Assembly (NCBI GenBank): GCA_937951415.1
Contig: CALFBW010000067.1
Coordinates: forward strand, 1-34,791
Direction of reading: 5' to 3'
Length of the DNA: 34,791 nucleotides
Source: an uncultured Chitinophagales bacterium
GTDB lineage: Bacteria > Bacteroidota > Bacteroidia > Chitinophagales > UBA2359
Below the pieces are notes generated by a model. It was not told the DNA's origin. It saw only the letters and a program-made list of their open reading frames with translations, and ran no database searches. Below, one piece after another: positions 17,551 to 25,190 of this stretch. Each line of letters opens with the position of its first letter. The first letter of the stretch is position 1. The translations under genes and the position numbers were made by a program.

Positions 17551-18771
17551 ATGAAACACAAAATACTACTTGCCTTTTTCTTCCTTGTAGGACTGAATTT
17601 TTACTTTTACGTTCCAACTAGTCACTCTTTCAGTACAACCCCGCCCACAAATCGCACAGGAGCTCCTGGACAAAATAACTGTAGCAGTTGCCACGGAACG
17701 GGATCTACATTGACCGTCGACTTTGACTTTGACAACGGAAACAGCAATAGTTACATCCCGGGAAACACTTATGACATTAATCTAAGCCTTTCAGCCATTG
17801 GGAAACAGCGTTTCGGTTTTTCAATGCTAAGCTGGGATGATGCTAATAACTGGGTCGGTAGTTGGGCTTCTGGTGCCAACAATCAAGTATATAACAATGG
17901 CAAATACATTGGTCATGAAAATGCTCCTAATGGTCAAGCGGATTCCTTTAACTATGACTTTCAATGGACTGCTCCAGCATCTGGTACAGGAACTGTTAAT
18001 TTTTATGCGGGTTGCGTCGCCGCCAATGGCAACGGTAATACCAATGGAGATGAAGCCAACACCTTTGCTTTTAGCATACCCGAAGCGGCTCCCACACTCC
18101 AAACCGTTGAACTGGATTTGCATTTACTTCTAGAAGGTCCGTATCAATCTGGCGGGGTGATGAGTACAGCTGGAAATGGGGAGATACCCAATAGTCATCC
18201 TTTCTCCATGACTCCTTATAGCGAAAACCCGAGTAGTGTTAGCAATATTCCTGCAAACGCTGTGGATTGGGTTTTAATCGAATTGAGAAGCGGGCAAGCG
18301 AATAGCACTGCTCCCCGTGGGACTTTAACAGAACTAACCGCCCTTGGCTTTCTACTTTCTGATGGTTCAGTGATTGGAACTGATGGGCAAGCCCCCAGTT
18401 TTGCCGTGCTACCCAGCAGCAGCTATTACATTGCTGTTCGTCAACGCAACCACTTGGACGTGATGTCAGCAAGCAAGCTGGCCTTTGACAACGATCCCGT
18501 GAGTTACGATTTCCGCATGAGTGAATCTATGGCCTTCGGTAATCAACAGTTAAAAGTTATGAATGACGGCTTCTTTGCCTTACATGCAGGTGACTACAAT
18601 CAAGATCAAACGATTCAAACCACCGATTACGACGAATGGCAGTTTGATCCAGCCATTATTAATAGCTACGCAGCAACGGATGGCAACCTAGATGGGGTAG
18701 TGTCAGTGGTCGATTTTGACCGTTGGTTCTTAAATAAAGCGAAGATCGGTAGCCACGAATTGAATTATTAA
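17551..18771 (+). CDS. secreted CxxCH (choice-of-anchor V-like) protein with dockerin-like C-terminus
   Basis: 406 residues. The N-terminal signal peptide (about 1-26) is followed by TGAPGQNNCSSCHGTGS with a single CxxCH heme-c-type motif at 44-48, then a beta-rich, Asn/Gly-rich domain up to about 170. This arrangement resembles the Bacteroidota choice-of-anchor V / reeler-like domain. A middle beta domain spans about 185-345. The C-terminus (about 345-400) has two calcium-loop-like repeats, GDYNQDQTIQTTDYDEW and TDGNLDGVVSVVDFDRW, like type I dockerins. No type IX sorting domain is visible. Heme attachment is possible but not shown; a surface or extracellular role is inferred. A lone gene, followed by a 229-nt non-coding gap. 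Confidence 0.75.
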   Translation: MKHKILLAFFFLVGLNFYFYVPTSHSFSTTPPTNRTGAPGQNNCSSCHGTGSTLTVDFDFDNGNSNSYIPGNTYDINLSLSAIGKQRFGFSMLSWDDANNWVGSWASGANNQVYNNGKYIGHENAPNGQADSFNYDFQWTAPASGTGTVNFYAGCVAANGNGNTNGDEANTFAFSIPEAAPTLQTVELDLHLLLEGPYQSGGVMSTAGNGEIPNSHPFSMTPYSENPSSVSNIPANAVDWVLIELRSGQANSTAPRGTLTELTALGFLLSDGSVIGTDGQAPSFAVLPSSSYYIAVRQRNHLDVMSASKLAFDNDPVSYDFRMSESMAFGNQQLKVMNDGFFALHAGDYNQDQTIQTTDYDEWQFDPAIINSYAATDGNLDGVVSVVDFDRWFLNKAKIGSHELNY

Positions 18772-18921
18772 AACAAGTTAATTTACTTGCATCTTCTGTC
18801 AACAAGCTTTTAATTGTCTGCTAGCAGTCAAGCATTAGGCAAAAAATAGGGCATTTTGACCATAAACTAAGCCACAGAACGGAACTTTGGGCTAAGAAGG
18901 CATTAGGAATAGTTACAATTT

Positions 18922-18942
18922 AAGGCCTAGAATAATGGCCTT
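18922..18942 (+). promoter_or_regulatory. dyad AAGGCC-N9-GGCCTT upstream of the DinB-NRDE-ATP-grasp operon
   Basis: Six-base inverted repeat with a 9-base spacer, located where the -33 region of the operon promoter would lie (the -7 box starts 15 nt further on). The position suits a repressor or activator site. The rest of the 18,772-19,000 gap shows only a twice-repeated GCATTAGG and a 10-base palindrome CTGCTAGCAG. Confidence 0.35.
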
Positions 18943-18956
18943 GGCCTATTTTGGCG

Positions 18957-18964
18957 TAACTTTG
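18957..18964 (+). promoter_or_regulatory. -7 box of the DinB-NRDE-ATP-grasp operon
   Basis: TAACTTTG followed by C, an exact match to TAnnTTTG, 36 nt before the first ATG. A TTG lies 13 nt upstream, closer than the common 17-23 nt spacing, so the -33 box is less certain. Confidence 0.6.
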
Positions 18965-19000
18965 CCCTCCGACGAGTAAGCTGAAAAGCAAAAAACGGGA

Positions 19001-19510
19001 ATGAATCGAGAACTTATACAAGTGGTTGAAGACTTATTTCAATCATTGAGAGGAGCCATGAGCTCCATTACAAAAACTGAGTTCTCGCAGCCTATGGAGC
19101 TGTATTCAGGTTCAACGCTGGGACAACATACCCGGCATTTCGTAGAGTTTTTCCAGTGTTTGTTACAACAAAGTCCCGCTGGCGTGGTTAATTACGATAA
19201 GAGGGAGCGTAATAAATGCATTGAGGAAGATCCTAAAGTAGCTTTCGAAGCTATGGAAGAAATCGTTAATGCTTTAGGTTCTCGGGGCGATGATTTAGCT
19301 TTAAAGCTAGAATCGAACTACGGTTCAGGTTTACTGCAAATTTCGACAACATTCGAACGGGAGCTCGTGTTCAACATCGAGCATACTGTTCATCATATGG
19401 CGTTGCTAAAAATTGGGCTCAAACATTTGCATCCGGACGTGCAAATTGCAGAAGGGTTTGGGGTAGCTTGCTCCACCCAGCGTCACAAAGAAGAAATATG
19501 TGTACGGTAA
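19001..19510 (+). CDS. DinB-family metal-binding protein
   Basis: 169 residues, a predicted four-helix bundle. The DinB metal triad is present: His43 in TLGQHTRHFVEF, and His128 with His132 in NIEHTVHHMALL. The segment NYDKRERNKCIEEDP (64-78) and the ending IAEGFGVACST are typical of the Bacteroidota branch of this family. Relatives include thiol transferases that use bacillithiol or mycothiol and maleylpyruvate isomerases, but the substrate here is unknown. It is the first gene of an operon; its final codons overlap the NRDE gene start (ATGTGTACGGTAA), indicating translational coupling. Confidence 0.85.
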   Translation: MNRELIQVVEDLFQSLRGAMSSITKTEFSQPMELYSGSTLGQHTRHFVEFFQCLLQQSPAGVVNYDKRERNKCIEEDPKVAFEAMEEIVNALGSRGDDLALKLESNYGSGLLQISTTFERELVFNIEHTVHHMALLKIGLKHLHPDVQIAEGFGVACSTQRHKEEICVR

Positions 19511-20235
19511 GTTATTTACCATTAGAAGATGGAAGATTCATTATTACCTCGAACAGAGATGAAGCGGTAGCCAGAGCAGCCTCTCCACCTCAAGAGATCG
19601 AGCGAACAAATGGACAGGTTTTGTTGTATCCAGTCGACAGTCAGTCGGGGGGAACATGGATAGGAGCTTCAAACGATGGTCGAATCACTTGCGTACTCAA
19701 CGGAGCTACCGAAAAGCACGAGCGTCAACTTCCCTATGATCGAAGTCGTGGGTCTTTAACTATGTCTTTCTTACGAGGAAACGATGAAATGTTACTTGGA
19801 AACGAGTCCTTGGGGAACATGGAGCCCTTTACACTAATCATGTTTCGTGCTGGAGAGCTTTTCGAACTTCGCTGGAATGGTAAACGAAAGTTTCTCAAGA
19901 AGTTGGATAGAACCAAGCCTTACTTGTGGTCGTCAGTAACACTTTACAATAAGTCGGTTCGTCGTAAGCGAGAAAAGCTATTCCGCATTTGGCAAGAAGA
20001 AAACACTTTCAGCCAGCGCAGCATTTTGCATTTCCATCATTTCGAAGGTTTTGGCGACCCTGAAAACGATTTAGTAATGTCTCGTGATGGAGGCAACTTA
20101 CGTACCTTAAGTATCACTTCTATTTTGTGCGAAGAGGACAAAATGAAAATGACTTATTTGGATCTTATGCAGAACAAGTCGTACATGGAAACGCTGACGC
20201 TGAAAGAACAAAATGCCCCTTTGGAATCGCATTAA
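19498..20235 (+). CDS. NRDE/TANGO2 family protein
   Basis: 245 residues from the ATG at 19498. The frame extends 10 codons upstream, but this start gives MCTVSY, placing Cys at position 2 as in TANGO2 proteins (which begin MC). Removal of Met would leave an N-terminal Cys, as in Ntn-type hydrolases. The family hallmark Asn-Arg-Asp-Glu occurs at 19-22 (ITSNRDEAV), followed by GGTWIGASNDGRITCVLNGA. Eukaryotic TANGO2 has been linked to heme and lipid handling; the bacterial role is unsettled. The gene overlaps dinB-like by 13 nt upstream and the ATP-grasp gene by 23 nt downstream, so the three products are expected together. Confidence 0.88.
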   Translation: MCTVSYLPLEDGRFIITSNRDEAVARAASPPQEIERTNGQVLLYPVDSQSGGTWIGASNDGRITCVLNGATEKHERQLPYDRSRGSLTMSFLRGNDEMLLGNESLGNMEPFTLIMFRAGELFELRWNGKRKFLKKLDRTKPYLWSSVTLYNKSVRRKREKLFRIWQEENTFSQRSILHFHHFEGFGDPENDLVMSRDGGNLRTLSITSILCEEDKMKMTYLDLMQNKSYMETLTLKEQNAPLESH

Positions 20236-21271
20236 AAACAGCAATTTCCTTATTCGTCTTCTTAGTTGGGAATATTGGCCCTTTAGTGTGGTCTACGCTC
20301 CCGTGTTTGCCTATTGGGTTTATCTATCCATAAAGGCTCGGCATTTCCTATTCTTTAGCGCGACAAACCCAGGCATTGATACGGGTGGTTTTTTAGGGGA
20401 GTCCAAAATGGATATTTATTCCTTGATTCCCGAAGAGTGGTATCCCAAAACCGTTTTAGCCAATCCTGCTGACTCAATAAGCAGTTTGAGCGATCGCTTA
20501 ATAAATACAGGTATTGGCTATCCGCTCATTGCCAAGCCCGACATTGGTGAAAGAGGTTTGGCCGTGGAAAAAATCGAAAACGAAGCGGCACTCATCAACT
20601 ACCTACAGCGTTTCCCTAACAACACCATTTTACAAGAGTTTGTCGATTATGCCGATGAAATCTCTGTACTACATTATCGTTTTCCCGATGAAGAAAAGGG
20701 CAACATTTGTTCGATTACGCTGAAAGAATTCCTGAGTATAAGGGGAAATGGAAGTTCAACTTTAGAAGATTTGATCTTAGCAAAGCCACGAGCAAAATTG
20801 CAATACGACAAATTGAAAGTGCAATACCACGATGATTTCTACGAGGTGGTTCCTAAAGGAAAAAAATGGGTCTTGTCTGAAATTGGAAATCATTCGAAGG
20901 GAACCATGTTTTTAGATGGAAACCATCTAAACGACGAGCAATTGGTTGCAACTTTCGATCACATTGCTTCCAAAATCGATGGAGTTTTTTATGCGCGCTA
21001 TGACATAAAAGCCGCATCTTTCGAAGACCTTCGACAAGGCAAAAATTTTTCGATTCTAGAAATAAATGGCGTTAAGTCGGAGCCCGCACACATCTATCAG
21101 CCGGGTTATTCGCTCTTACAGGCTTACCGAGACATCTTTTCGAACTGGGGCATCATCTACGAAATCAGCAAAATCAATCACCAAAAGGGTGTTCCGTATT
21201 TATCTTACAAATATGCTTATCGTCGCCTCAAAGAACTGCGGAACTACCACAAGTCTCTTGTCACTACTTAA
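20213..21271 (+). CDS. membrane-associated ATP-grasp protein
   Basis: 352 residues. The N-terminal part has an aromatic hydrophobic segment (about 19-48, SWEYWPFSVVYAPVFAYWVY) likely to sit in or on the membrane, then NPGIDTGGFLGESK. ATP-grasp features follow: YPLIAKPDIGERGLAVEKI (about 103-121) with the ATP-binding Lys, ILQEFVDYADEISVLHYR as the hinge, and FSILEINGVKSEPAHIYQ (about 279-296) with the magnesium-binding Glu and Asn. The fold resembles D-Ala-D-Ala ligases, joining a carboxylate to an amine or thiol through an acyl phosphate. Substrate unknown. Third gene of the overlapping operon; it ends 20 nt from the convergent PAP2-like gene. Confidence 0.8.
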   Translation: MPLWNRIKNSNFLIRLLSWEYWPFSVVYAPVFAYWVYLSIKARHFLFFSATNPGIDTGGFLGESKMDIYSLIPEEWYPKTVLANPADSISSLSDRLINTGIGYPLIAKPDIGERGLAVEKIENEAALINYLQRFPNNTILQEFVDYADEISVLHYRFPDEEKGNICSITLKEFLSIRGNGSSTLEDLILAKPRAKLQYDKLKVQYHDDFYEVVPKGKKWVLSEIGNHSKGTMFLDGNHLNDEQLVATFDHIASKIDGVFYARYDIKAASFEDLRQGKNFSILEINGVKSEPAHIYQPGYSLLQAYRDIFSNWGIIYEISKINHQKGVPYLSYKYAYRRLKELRNYHKSLVTT

Positions 21272-21291
21272 ACCAGCTCAGCCATTTATTA

Positions 21292-21912
21292 TCAAATTAA
21301 GAAAGCAAATGTTTGACCTATAAAGCCTAACATATAACCCATTAACAGTTCGTTGGGTTGGTGCTCCTGCAATACCAATCGAGCCGTTCCGACTAATCCG
21401 GCAATGAAAATAACTAGCATCAAAACAGGAGCAATCGCTTTAATGCTGACAGTTATCGAAAATACAGCCAAGGAAATCAAAGCACCCATTCCTATGGCGT
21501 GTAAACTAATTTTTATTTGCGCAACATTGACCATGTAAGCGATAAATAAAGAGAAGAAACCCCCAAGCATGATATCACTGGTAATTTCTGGACACTCTAA
21601 TTGCTTGGTCATCAAAAAATAGTTGAATAAAAGAAACAGCATCATGATCAAAATCGGGATGGCTCTTTCCTTGCGGTTGCTCAACTTGAAATCTTTGATG
21701 TAACCTTCTCTTCGAATCACTTCTAGTAAAATCAGGGGCACAATCACCGAATAAATCAAAGTCCACCCGAACAGGTAAACTCCCACTCTCGTTGGTGGCG
21801 CTGGAATGGCGTATGGGTTGCACCACATCAAGTAAACCATTCCGTACAAGGGAACAAAGATGGGATGAAATACATACGATACGATATTGGCAATTGCGCG
21901 CTCTATCTGCAT
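21292..21912 (-). CDS. PAP2-superfamily-like integral membrane protein
   Basis: 206 residues with about six transmembrane segments. The phosphatase motifs seem present in altered form: SNRKERAIP (about 78-86) in place of KX6RP, ISLHAIGMGA (about 134-143) in place of PSGH, and ARLVLQEHQPNE (about 177-188) in place of SRX5HX3D, with Ser to Ala and Asp to Glu. The spacing Arg-x5-His is kept. It may be a divergent lipid phosphatase or an inactive relative. It lies 73 nt downstream of the TSUP permease gene and convergent to the ATP-grasp gene. Confidence 0.6.
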   Translation of the reverse strand: MQIERAIANIVSYVFHPIFVPLYGMVYLMWCNPYAIPAPPTRVGVYLFGWTLIYSVIVPLILLEVIRREGYIKDFKLSNRKERAIPILIMMLFLLFNYFLMTKQLECPEITSDIMLGGFFSLFIAYMVNVAQIKISLHAIGMGALISLAVFSITVSIKAIAPVLMLVIFIAGLVGTARLVLQEHQPNELLMGYMLGFIGQTFAFLI

Positions 21913-21985
21913 AAGTCAAAGGTAAGTCGGCTGCTCCAAAATGCCTAGTCATTCTGGGCGGTCCAAAATTTGTAAAAAGCTGTCG

Positions 21986-22717
21986 CTAGCGCATCAGTAG
22001 AATAAGAGCACCCATAGCTGTCATCACCAAAATGAACTTTCGGTACTGTGCATCTTTAAATTTTTCGACGACTTTCAAGCCTACAATAAATCCGAGCGCA
22101 ACAGCTGGAAAGAGGTATAAGTCGATCCATAAAGAAGAGACCTGAACTGTATCCCAGACGAAAATGTGAAAGGGGAGTTTGAAGAGATTAATAATAAAAA
22201 ACAGCCAGGCTGCTGTCCCTATAAATTCGTTCTTTGGAAGCCGAGCTGCTAGAAAGAAAATATTGGAGAATGCTCCCGCTAAGTTTCCAAGCATCGTAGT
22301 AAATCCAGCAGCAAAGCCCATAGAACCGGCAAACCAGTTGGAATTAGGGATGTTTTTTTGATCGTAGTGCTCCCAAGCAAACATGATGATTACACTGATC
22401 AAAATAATCACCGCCATGCTTTTCTTGAAGATCAAGTCTGGAAGATCTTTACCGACAAAAACTCCTACTAGTACACCCGCGATCATCCAAGGCAAAAACT
22501 TTCGCAGATATTCCCAGCGTGTGTGGCGGTTGTAATATTTTACGGCCAAGACATCGGCAAAAATCAAGAGCGGCAAGACAATCCCTGTTGAAGATTTGGC
22601 TCCGTGTACCATCGCCATTAGAGTCACGATGAGAACGCCCATTCCCTTTAAGCCTGCTTTTCCCATGCCAAGGACAAAGGCAGCGAGTAATGACAAAAGA
22701 AGCGAATAAGTATCCAT
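21986..22717 (-). CDS. TSUP (TauE/SafE) family sulfite/organosulfur exporter-like permease
   Basis: 243 residues, seven or eight membrane spans arranged as two related halves, matching TauE/SafE proteins. The first half opens SLLAAFVLGMGKAGLKGMG, and the second half repeats with GFAAGFTTMLGNLAGAFSNI (about 133-152), the typical GxxxGxxT-x-GN loop. Family members export sulfite or sulfoacetate or transport other small anions; the substrate cannot be read here. It begins 1 nt after the stop of the short GNAT gene and is the last gene of a five-gene run. Confidence 0.88.
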   Translation of the reverse strand: MDTYSLLLSLLAAFVLGMGKAGLKGMGVLIVTLMAMVHGAKSSTGIVLPLLIFADVLAVKYYNRHTRWEYLRKFLPWMIAGVLVGVFVGKDLPDLIFKKSMAVIILISVIIMFAWEHYDQKNIPNSNWFAGSMGFAAGFTTMLGNLAGAFSNIFFLAARLPKNEFIGTAAWLFFIINLFKLPFHIFVWDTVQVSSLWIDLYLFPAVALGFIVGLKVVEKFKDAQYRKFILVMTAMGALILLMR

Positions 22718-22718
22718 T

Positions 22719-23084
22719 CTATTCTGTCTGCTTTGACAATAAGTGCCTTAAAACCGTCTTCAAGGCTCGCTTCTTTGGATGCGTTGCGGATACAACTTCC
22801 AATTCATCTTCCTTACAATTTTCGGTTAATTTTAGCTCGACTTGCCCACAATACTCATTGTCTCGATAAATTCCCCATATCCATAAACATCGTGTTGGCT
22901 CTTCCTTTTGATAAATGGTAAAAATCTTTTTAAATAAAACTCGTTCGGCTTTTTTATCTTCGATTCCATCTGACATGAATTGCACCGTGAGCGGGTCCAG
23001 CAGTGTTTCTACAAAAGCATCTTTATCTTTGGTTTGGAGTGGTTTCAAGTGAAACGGGAGGCAGTCAATAATTGGTGGTAGCAT
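22719..23084 (-). CDS. short GNAT-like acetyltransferase (C-terminally reduced)
   Basis: 121 residues, against about 170 for RimJ-like GNATs. The N-terminal part is recognisable: FHLKPLQTKDKDAFVETLLD (11-30), DPLTVQFMSDGI, WIWGIYRDNEYCGQVELKL (about 68-86) and ELEVVSATHPKKR (about 93-105), corresponding to beta strand 4 and the start of motif A. The acetyl-CoA turn (Q/RxxGxG/A) is missing; the protein ends 16 residues later. The next gene starts 1 nt after its stop, so this is not a fresh frameshift with leftover sequence; it looks like an established short form, possibly inactive. Confidence 0.55.
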   Translation of the reverse strand: MLPPIIDCLPFHLKPLQTKDKDAFVETLLDPLTVQFMSDGIEDKKAERVLFKKIFTIYQKEEPTRCLWIWGIYRDNEYCGQVELKLTENCKEDELEVVSATHPKKRALKTVLRHLLSKQTE

Positions 23085-23085
23085 T

Positions 23086-23658
23086 TTAGTCTATTATTAT
23101 GTCCAAGTTTCGAACTAGCCCTTCGAGGCCAGCACTTGAAAACTGCGTCTTTTTCAATAAATTTTCGTTCGGATCAATATTGTAGTTGTGCGCCTTTCTG
23201 AAATCGGCATGACTTAAATCTGTGCGGTCAAAATTTGCTCCCTGAAAATCACAATCTACAATACGTACTTTAGAAAAAACGGCTTCCCGAAAATCCACTT
23301 CCTTCATTTGACAATCACTGAAAGTACAATTACTCAATTTCTTGGAAGCAAAAGAACTCCAATCCAAGACACAGTTTTGGCAATTTATTTGAAATAAAAA
23401 ATCGCTGCAATCATCAAAACGCAGTCCTTGCAATTTACATTGTTTGAAGACGCAGTCTCGCAATGCCGTATCGACCAATCCAGCCGAACTCCAATCGCAG
23501 TCTACAAAGGAACATTCTAGGAAAATGGTTTGATCAAGGGCGATTTCATGGAAGGAGCAATTATTAAATGTACAATTTTCGTATTCCGCTATCTGCCAAG
23601 TCTTTTCTCGAAAATCTACTTTATCGTAAACGACGTCTAATATTATTTCTCTTTCCAC
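23086..23658 (-). CDS. pentapeptide-repeat protein
   Basis: 190 residues starting at a GTG. Tandem A(D/N)LXX-type repeats run through about residues 14-155, for example FNNCSFHEIALDQTIFLECS, CVFKQCKLQGLRFDDCS, VDFREAVFSKVRIVDCDF and ANFDRTDLSHADFRKA, which would form a right-handed four-sided beta helix. The ending (HNYNIDPNENLLKKTQFS, then GLEGLVRNLDI) is a Bacteroidota-type C-cap. Unusually many Cys occupy repeat positions. Qnr and McbG relatives protect gyrase from quinolones or microcin, but most such proteins have no known role and none is claimed here. It starts 4 nt after the upstream gene and ends 1 nt before the short GNAT gene. Confidence 0.9.
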   Translation of the reverse strand: MEREIILDVVYDKVDFREKTWQIAEYENCTFNNCSFHEIALDQTIFLECSFVDCDWSSAGLVDTALRDCVFKQCKLQGLRFDDCSDFLFQINCQNCVLDWSSFASKKLSNCTFSDCQMKEVDFREAVFSKVRIVDCDFQGANFDRTDLSHADFRKAHNYNIDPNENLLKKTQFSSAGLEGLVRNLDIIID

Positions 23659-23662
23659 TGGT

Positions 23663-25186
23663 TTATTTTACGACGACTGGCAGTGTGGTTTGTTTATTAT
23701 TCGAAAATATTTGCAAATAATAAATTCCCGAAGATCGACCACACATACTGATCGAGTTTGCGTTTTTCTGCTCAGCAACAGTTCTCCCCATAGCGTCTTT
23801 TAGCACCAATAAATAATCGGTAATATTCTCAGGTATCTGAACAAAGAAAAAATCGTTGCTAGGGTTGGGGTAAACCGAAACATCTAGTGCCTGGTGTTCT
23901 TCTAGCGCGAGCATTTCGTCAATGGTAAATATCCATCCATAATGATTTCCATGTGGTGCTCGAATTACATCGCCATCTTGCGAATCGGTATATCCCGCAG
24001 CAACTAATTGACCGCTACTATTTTCGGTAATGGCGTGAATGGATTCGAACAAACTGCCTCCGAAGGCCCTTGACCATTTGATGAGTCCACCCGTTTCGAT
24101 TTCCATTAACCAAGCATCAATGGAAGGATAAGAAAAACCAATATCCCCATCAAAGGACTGAGTGAGGCCGCCTAATATTAAATTACCCGAAGGATTTTGC
24201 AAAATCTCAAAGGGTGAGTCGAAACTAGAACCGCCGTATGCGTTCATTTTTATTAATTCAAACGCCTCATTGATGTGCATAATAAATGCATCGCCACTGG
24301 AATGATAACGCGGCATCCCTTCATCAGAAAAGGTTTCTCCACAAATAAAGATGTCACCATTTTCTAGGCGAATCAAGTCCGTTGGAGTGTCCTTTTTATT
24401 AGCTCCGAAAGTCGCTTGACTCATAATGTTTCCATCTGCGTCTAAATGTGCAATCCAAGTATCTGTTGCCGAAACATGATTCTCTATTTCAAAATCGTTA
24501 GCAGCTACTCCTCCACACAAATAGAAAGTACCATCTTCTAAAACCCATAAAGCTCTACCCGAATCATTTTCTGAACTGCCAAAACCTTTTTGCCAAAGCA
24601 ATTCCCCTTGGGCATTTATTCTTGCCAAATAAATATCCGTTTCTCCTCGATTCAATATTCCTTCTTGTTCTTGGTTTTCGCTAATGACTCCAGTAATTAG
24701 AAAATCTCCGTTCGGCATTTGAACGAGGTCTGTCAGTAAATCATCAGCAGTTCCACCTAGGGTAAGATCGAACAATATATTTCCATCGGCATTTATTCCG
24801 AGCAACCAAATGTCCAATTCTCCAAAAGCAGCTGAAACTTGATCTCCAGCTGCTCGGGTGGTTCCACCCATAATTAGGTTGCCATCATTTGTTTCCAACA
24901 ATACACGTCCCCAATCCTCTCCAGGCCCGCCAAAGTTATTTACCCACTGCAAATCCATTTCTTCGCTGAAAGAACAAAGCAAAAAATCTTTATCTCCGAA
25001 ATTATCGGGAATATCTAAATTGGCGCTGGTTGAATAGCCCAAACCATAGAATCCATTTGCTCTTGGAATGAGATCAAAAATTTGATCGTCTCCCGTTCCT
25101 CCAAAAACGTTCTGCAGCGAAACGCCTTGCGCATTCAATGACAGAAAGCCCGAAAAAAGAATTAGTATTAAGCTGTAGTATTGCAT
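23663..25186 (-). CDS. secreted seven-repeat beta-propeller protein with type IX (type A) sorting domain
   Basis: 507 residues from the ATG at 25186; the earlier ATG at 25216 would overlap the nitroreductase gene and spoil the signal peptide, which here reads MQYYSLILILFSGFLSLNAQ. Seven repeats of about 50 residues follow, each opening with a glycine-rich FGG-type motif (FGGTGDDQIFDLI, FGGPGEDWGRVLL, LGGTADDLLTDLV, FGSSENDSGRALW, FGANKKDTPTDLI, YGGSSFDSPFEIL, FGGSLFESIHAIT) and containing NG-type turns, which fits one seven-bladed propeller (SBBP-like). The last 75 residues form the sorting domain: VSVYPNPSNDFFFVQIPE, then SSGIYYLQIFSNNKQTT. It should be exported by Sec and then moved across the outer membrane by type IX secretion. 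Confidence 0.88.
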   Translation of the reverse strand: MQYYSLILILFSGFLSLNAQGVSLQNVFGGTGDDQIFDLIPRANGFYGLGYSTSANLDIPDNFGDKDFLLCSFSEEMDLQWVNNFGGPGEDWGRVLLETNDGNLIMGGTTRAAGDQVSAAFGELDIWLLGINADGNILFDLTLGGTADDLLTDLVQMPNGDFLITGVISENQEQEGILNRGETDIYLARINAQGELLWQKGFGSSENDSGRALWVLEDGTFYLCGGVAANDFEIENHVSATDTWIAHLDADGNIMSQATFGANKKDTPTDLIRLENGDIFICGETFSDEGMPRYHSSGDAFIMHINEAFELIKMNAYGGSSFDSPFEILQNPSGNLILGGLTQSFDGDIGFSYPSIDAWLMEIETGGLIKWSRAFGGSLFESIHAITENSSGQLVAAGYTDSQDGDVIRAPHGNHYGWIFTIDEMLALEEHQALDVSVYPNPSNDFFFVQIPENITDYLLVLKDAMGRTVAEQKNANSISMCGRSSGIYYLQIFSNNKQTTLPVVVK

Positions 25187-25190
25187 TTTA

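Noticed and set aside
23086-23658. Quinolone-resistance (Qnr) identity for the pentapeptide-repeat protein
   Set aside because: The protein is shorter than Qnr, has a different C-terminal cap, and pentapeptide repeats alone do not show gyrase protection.
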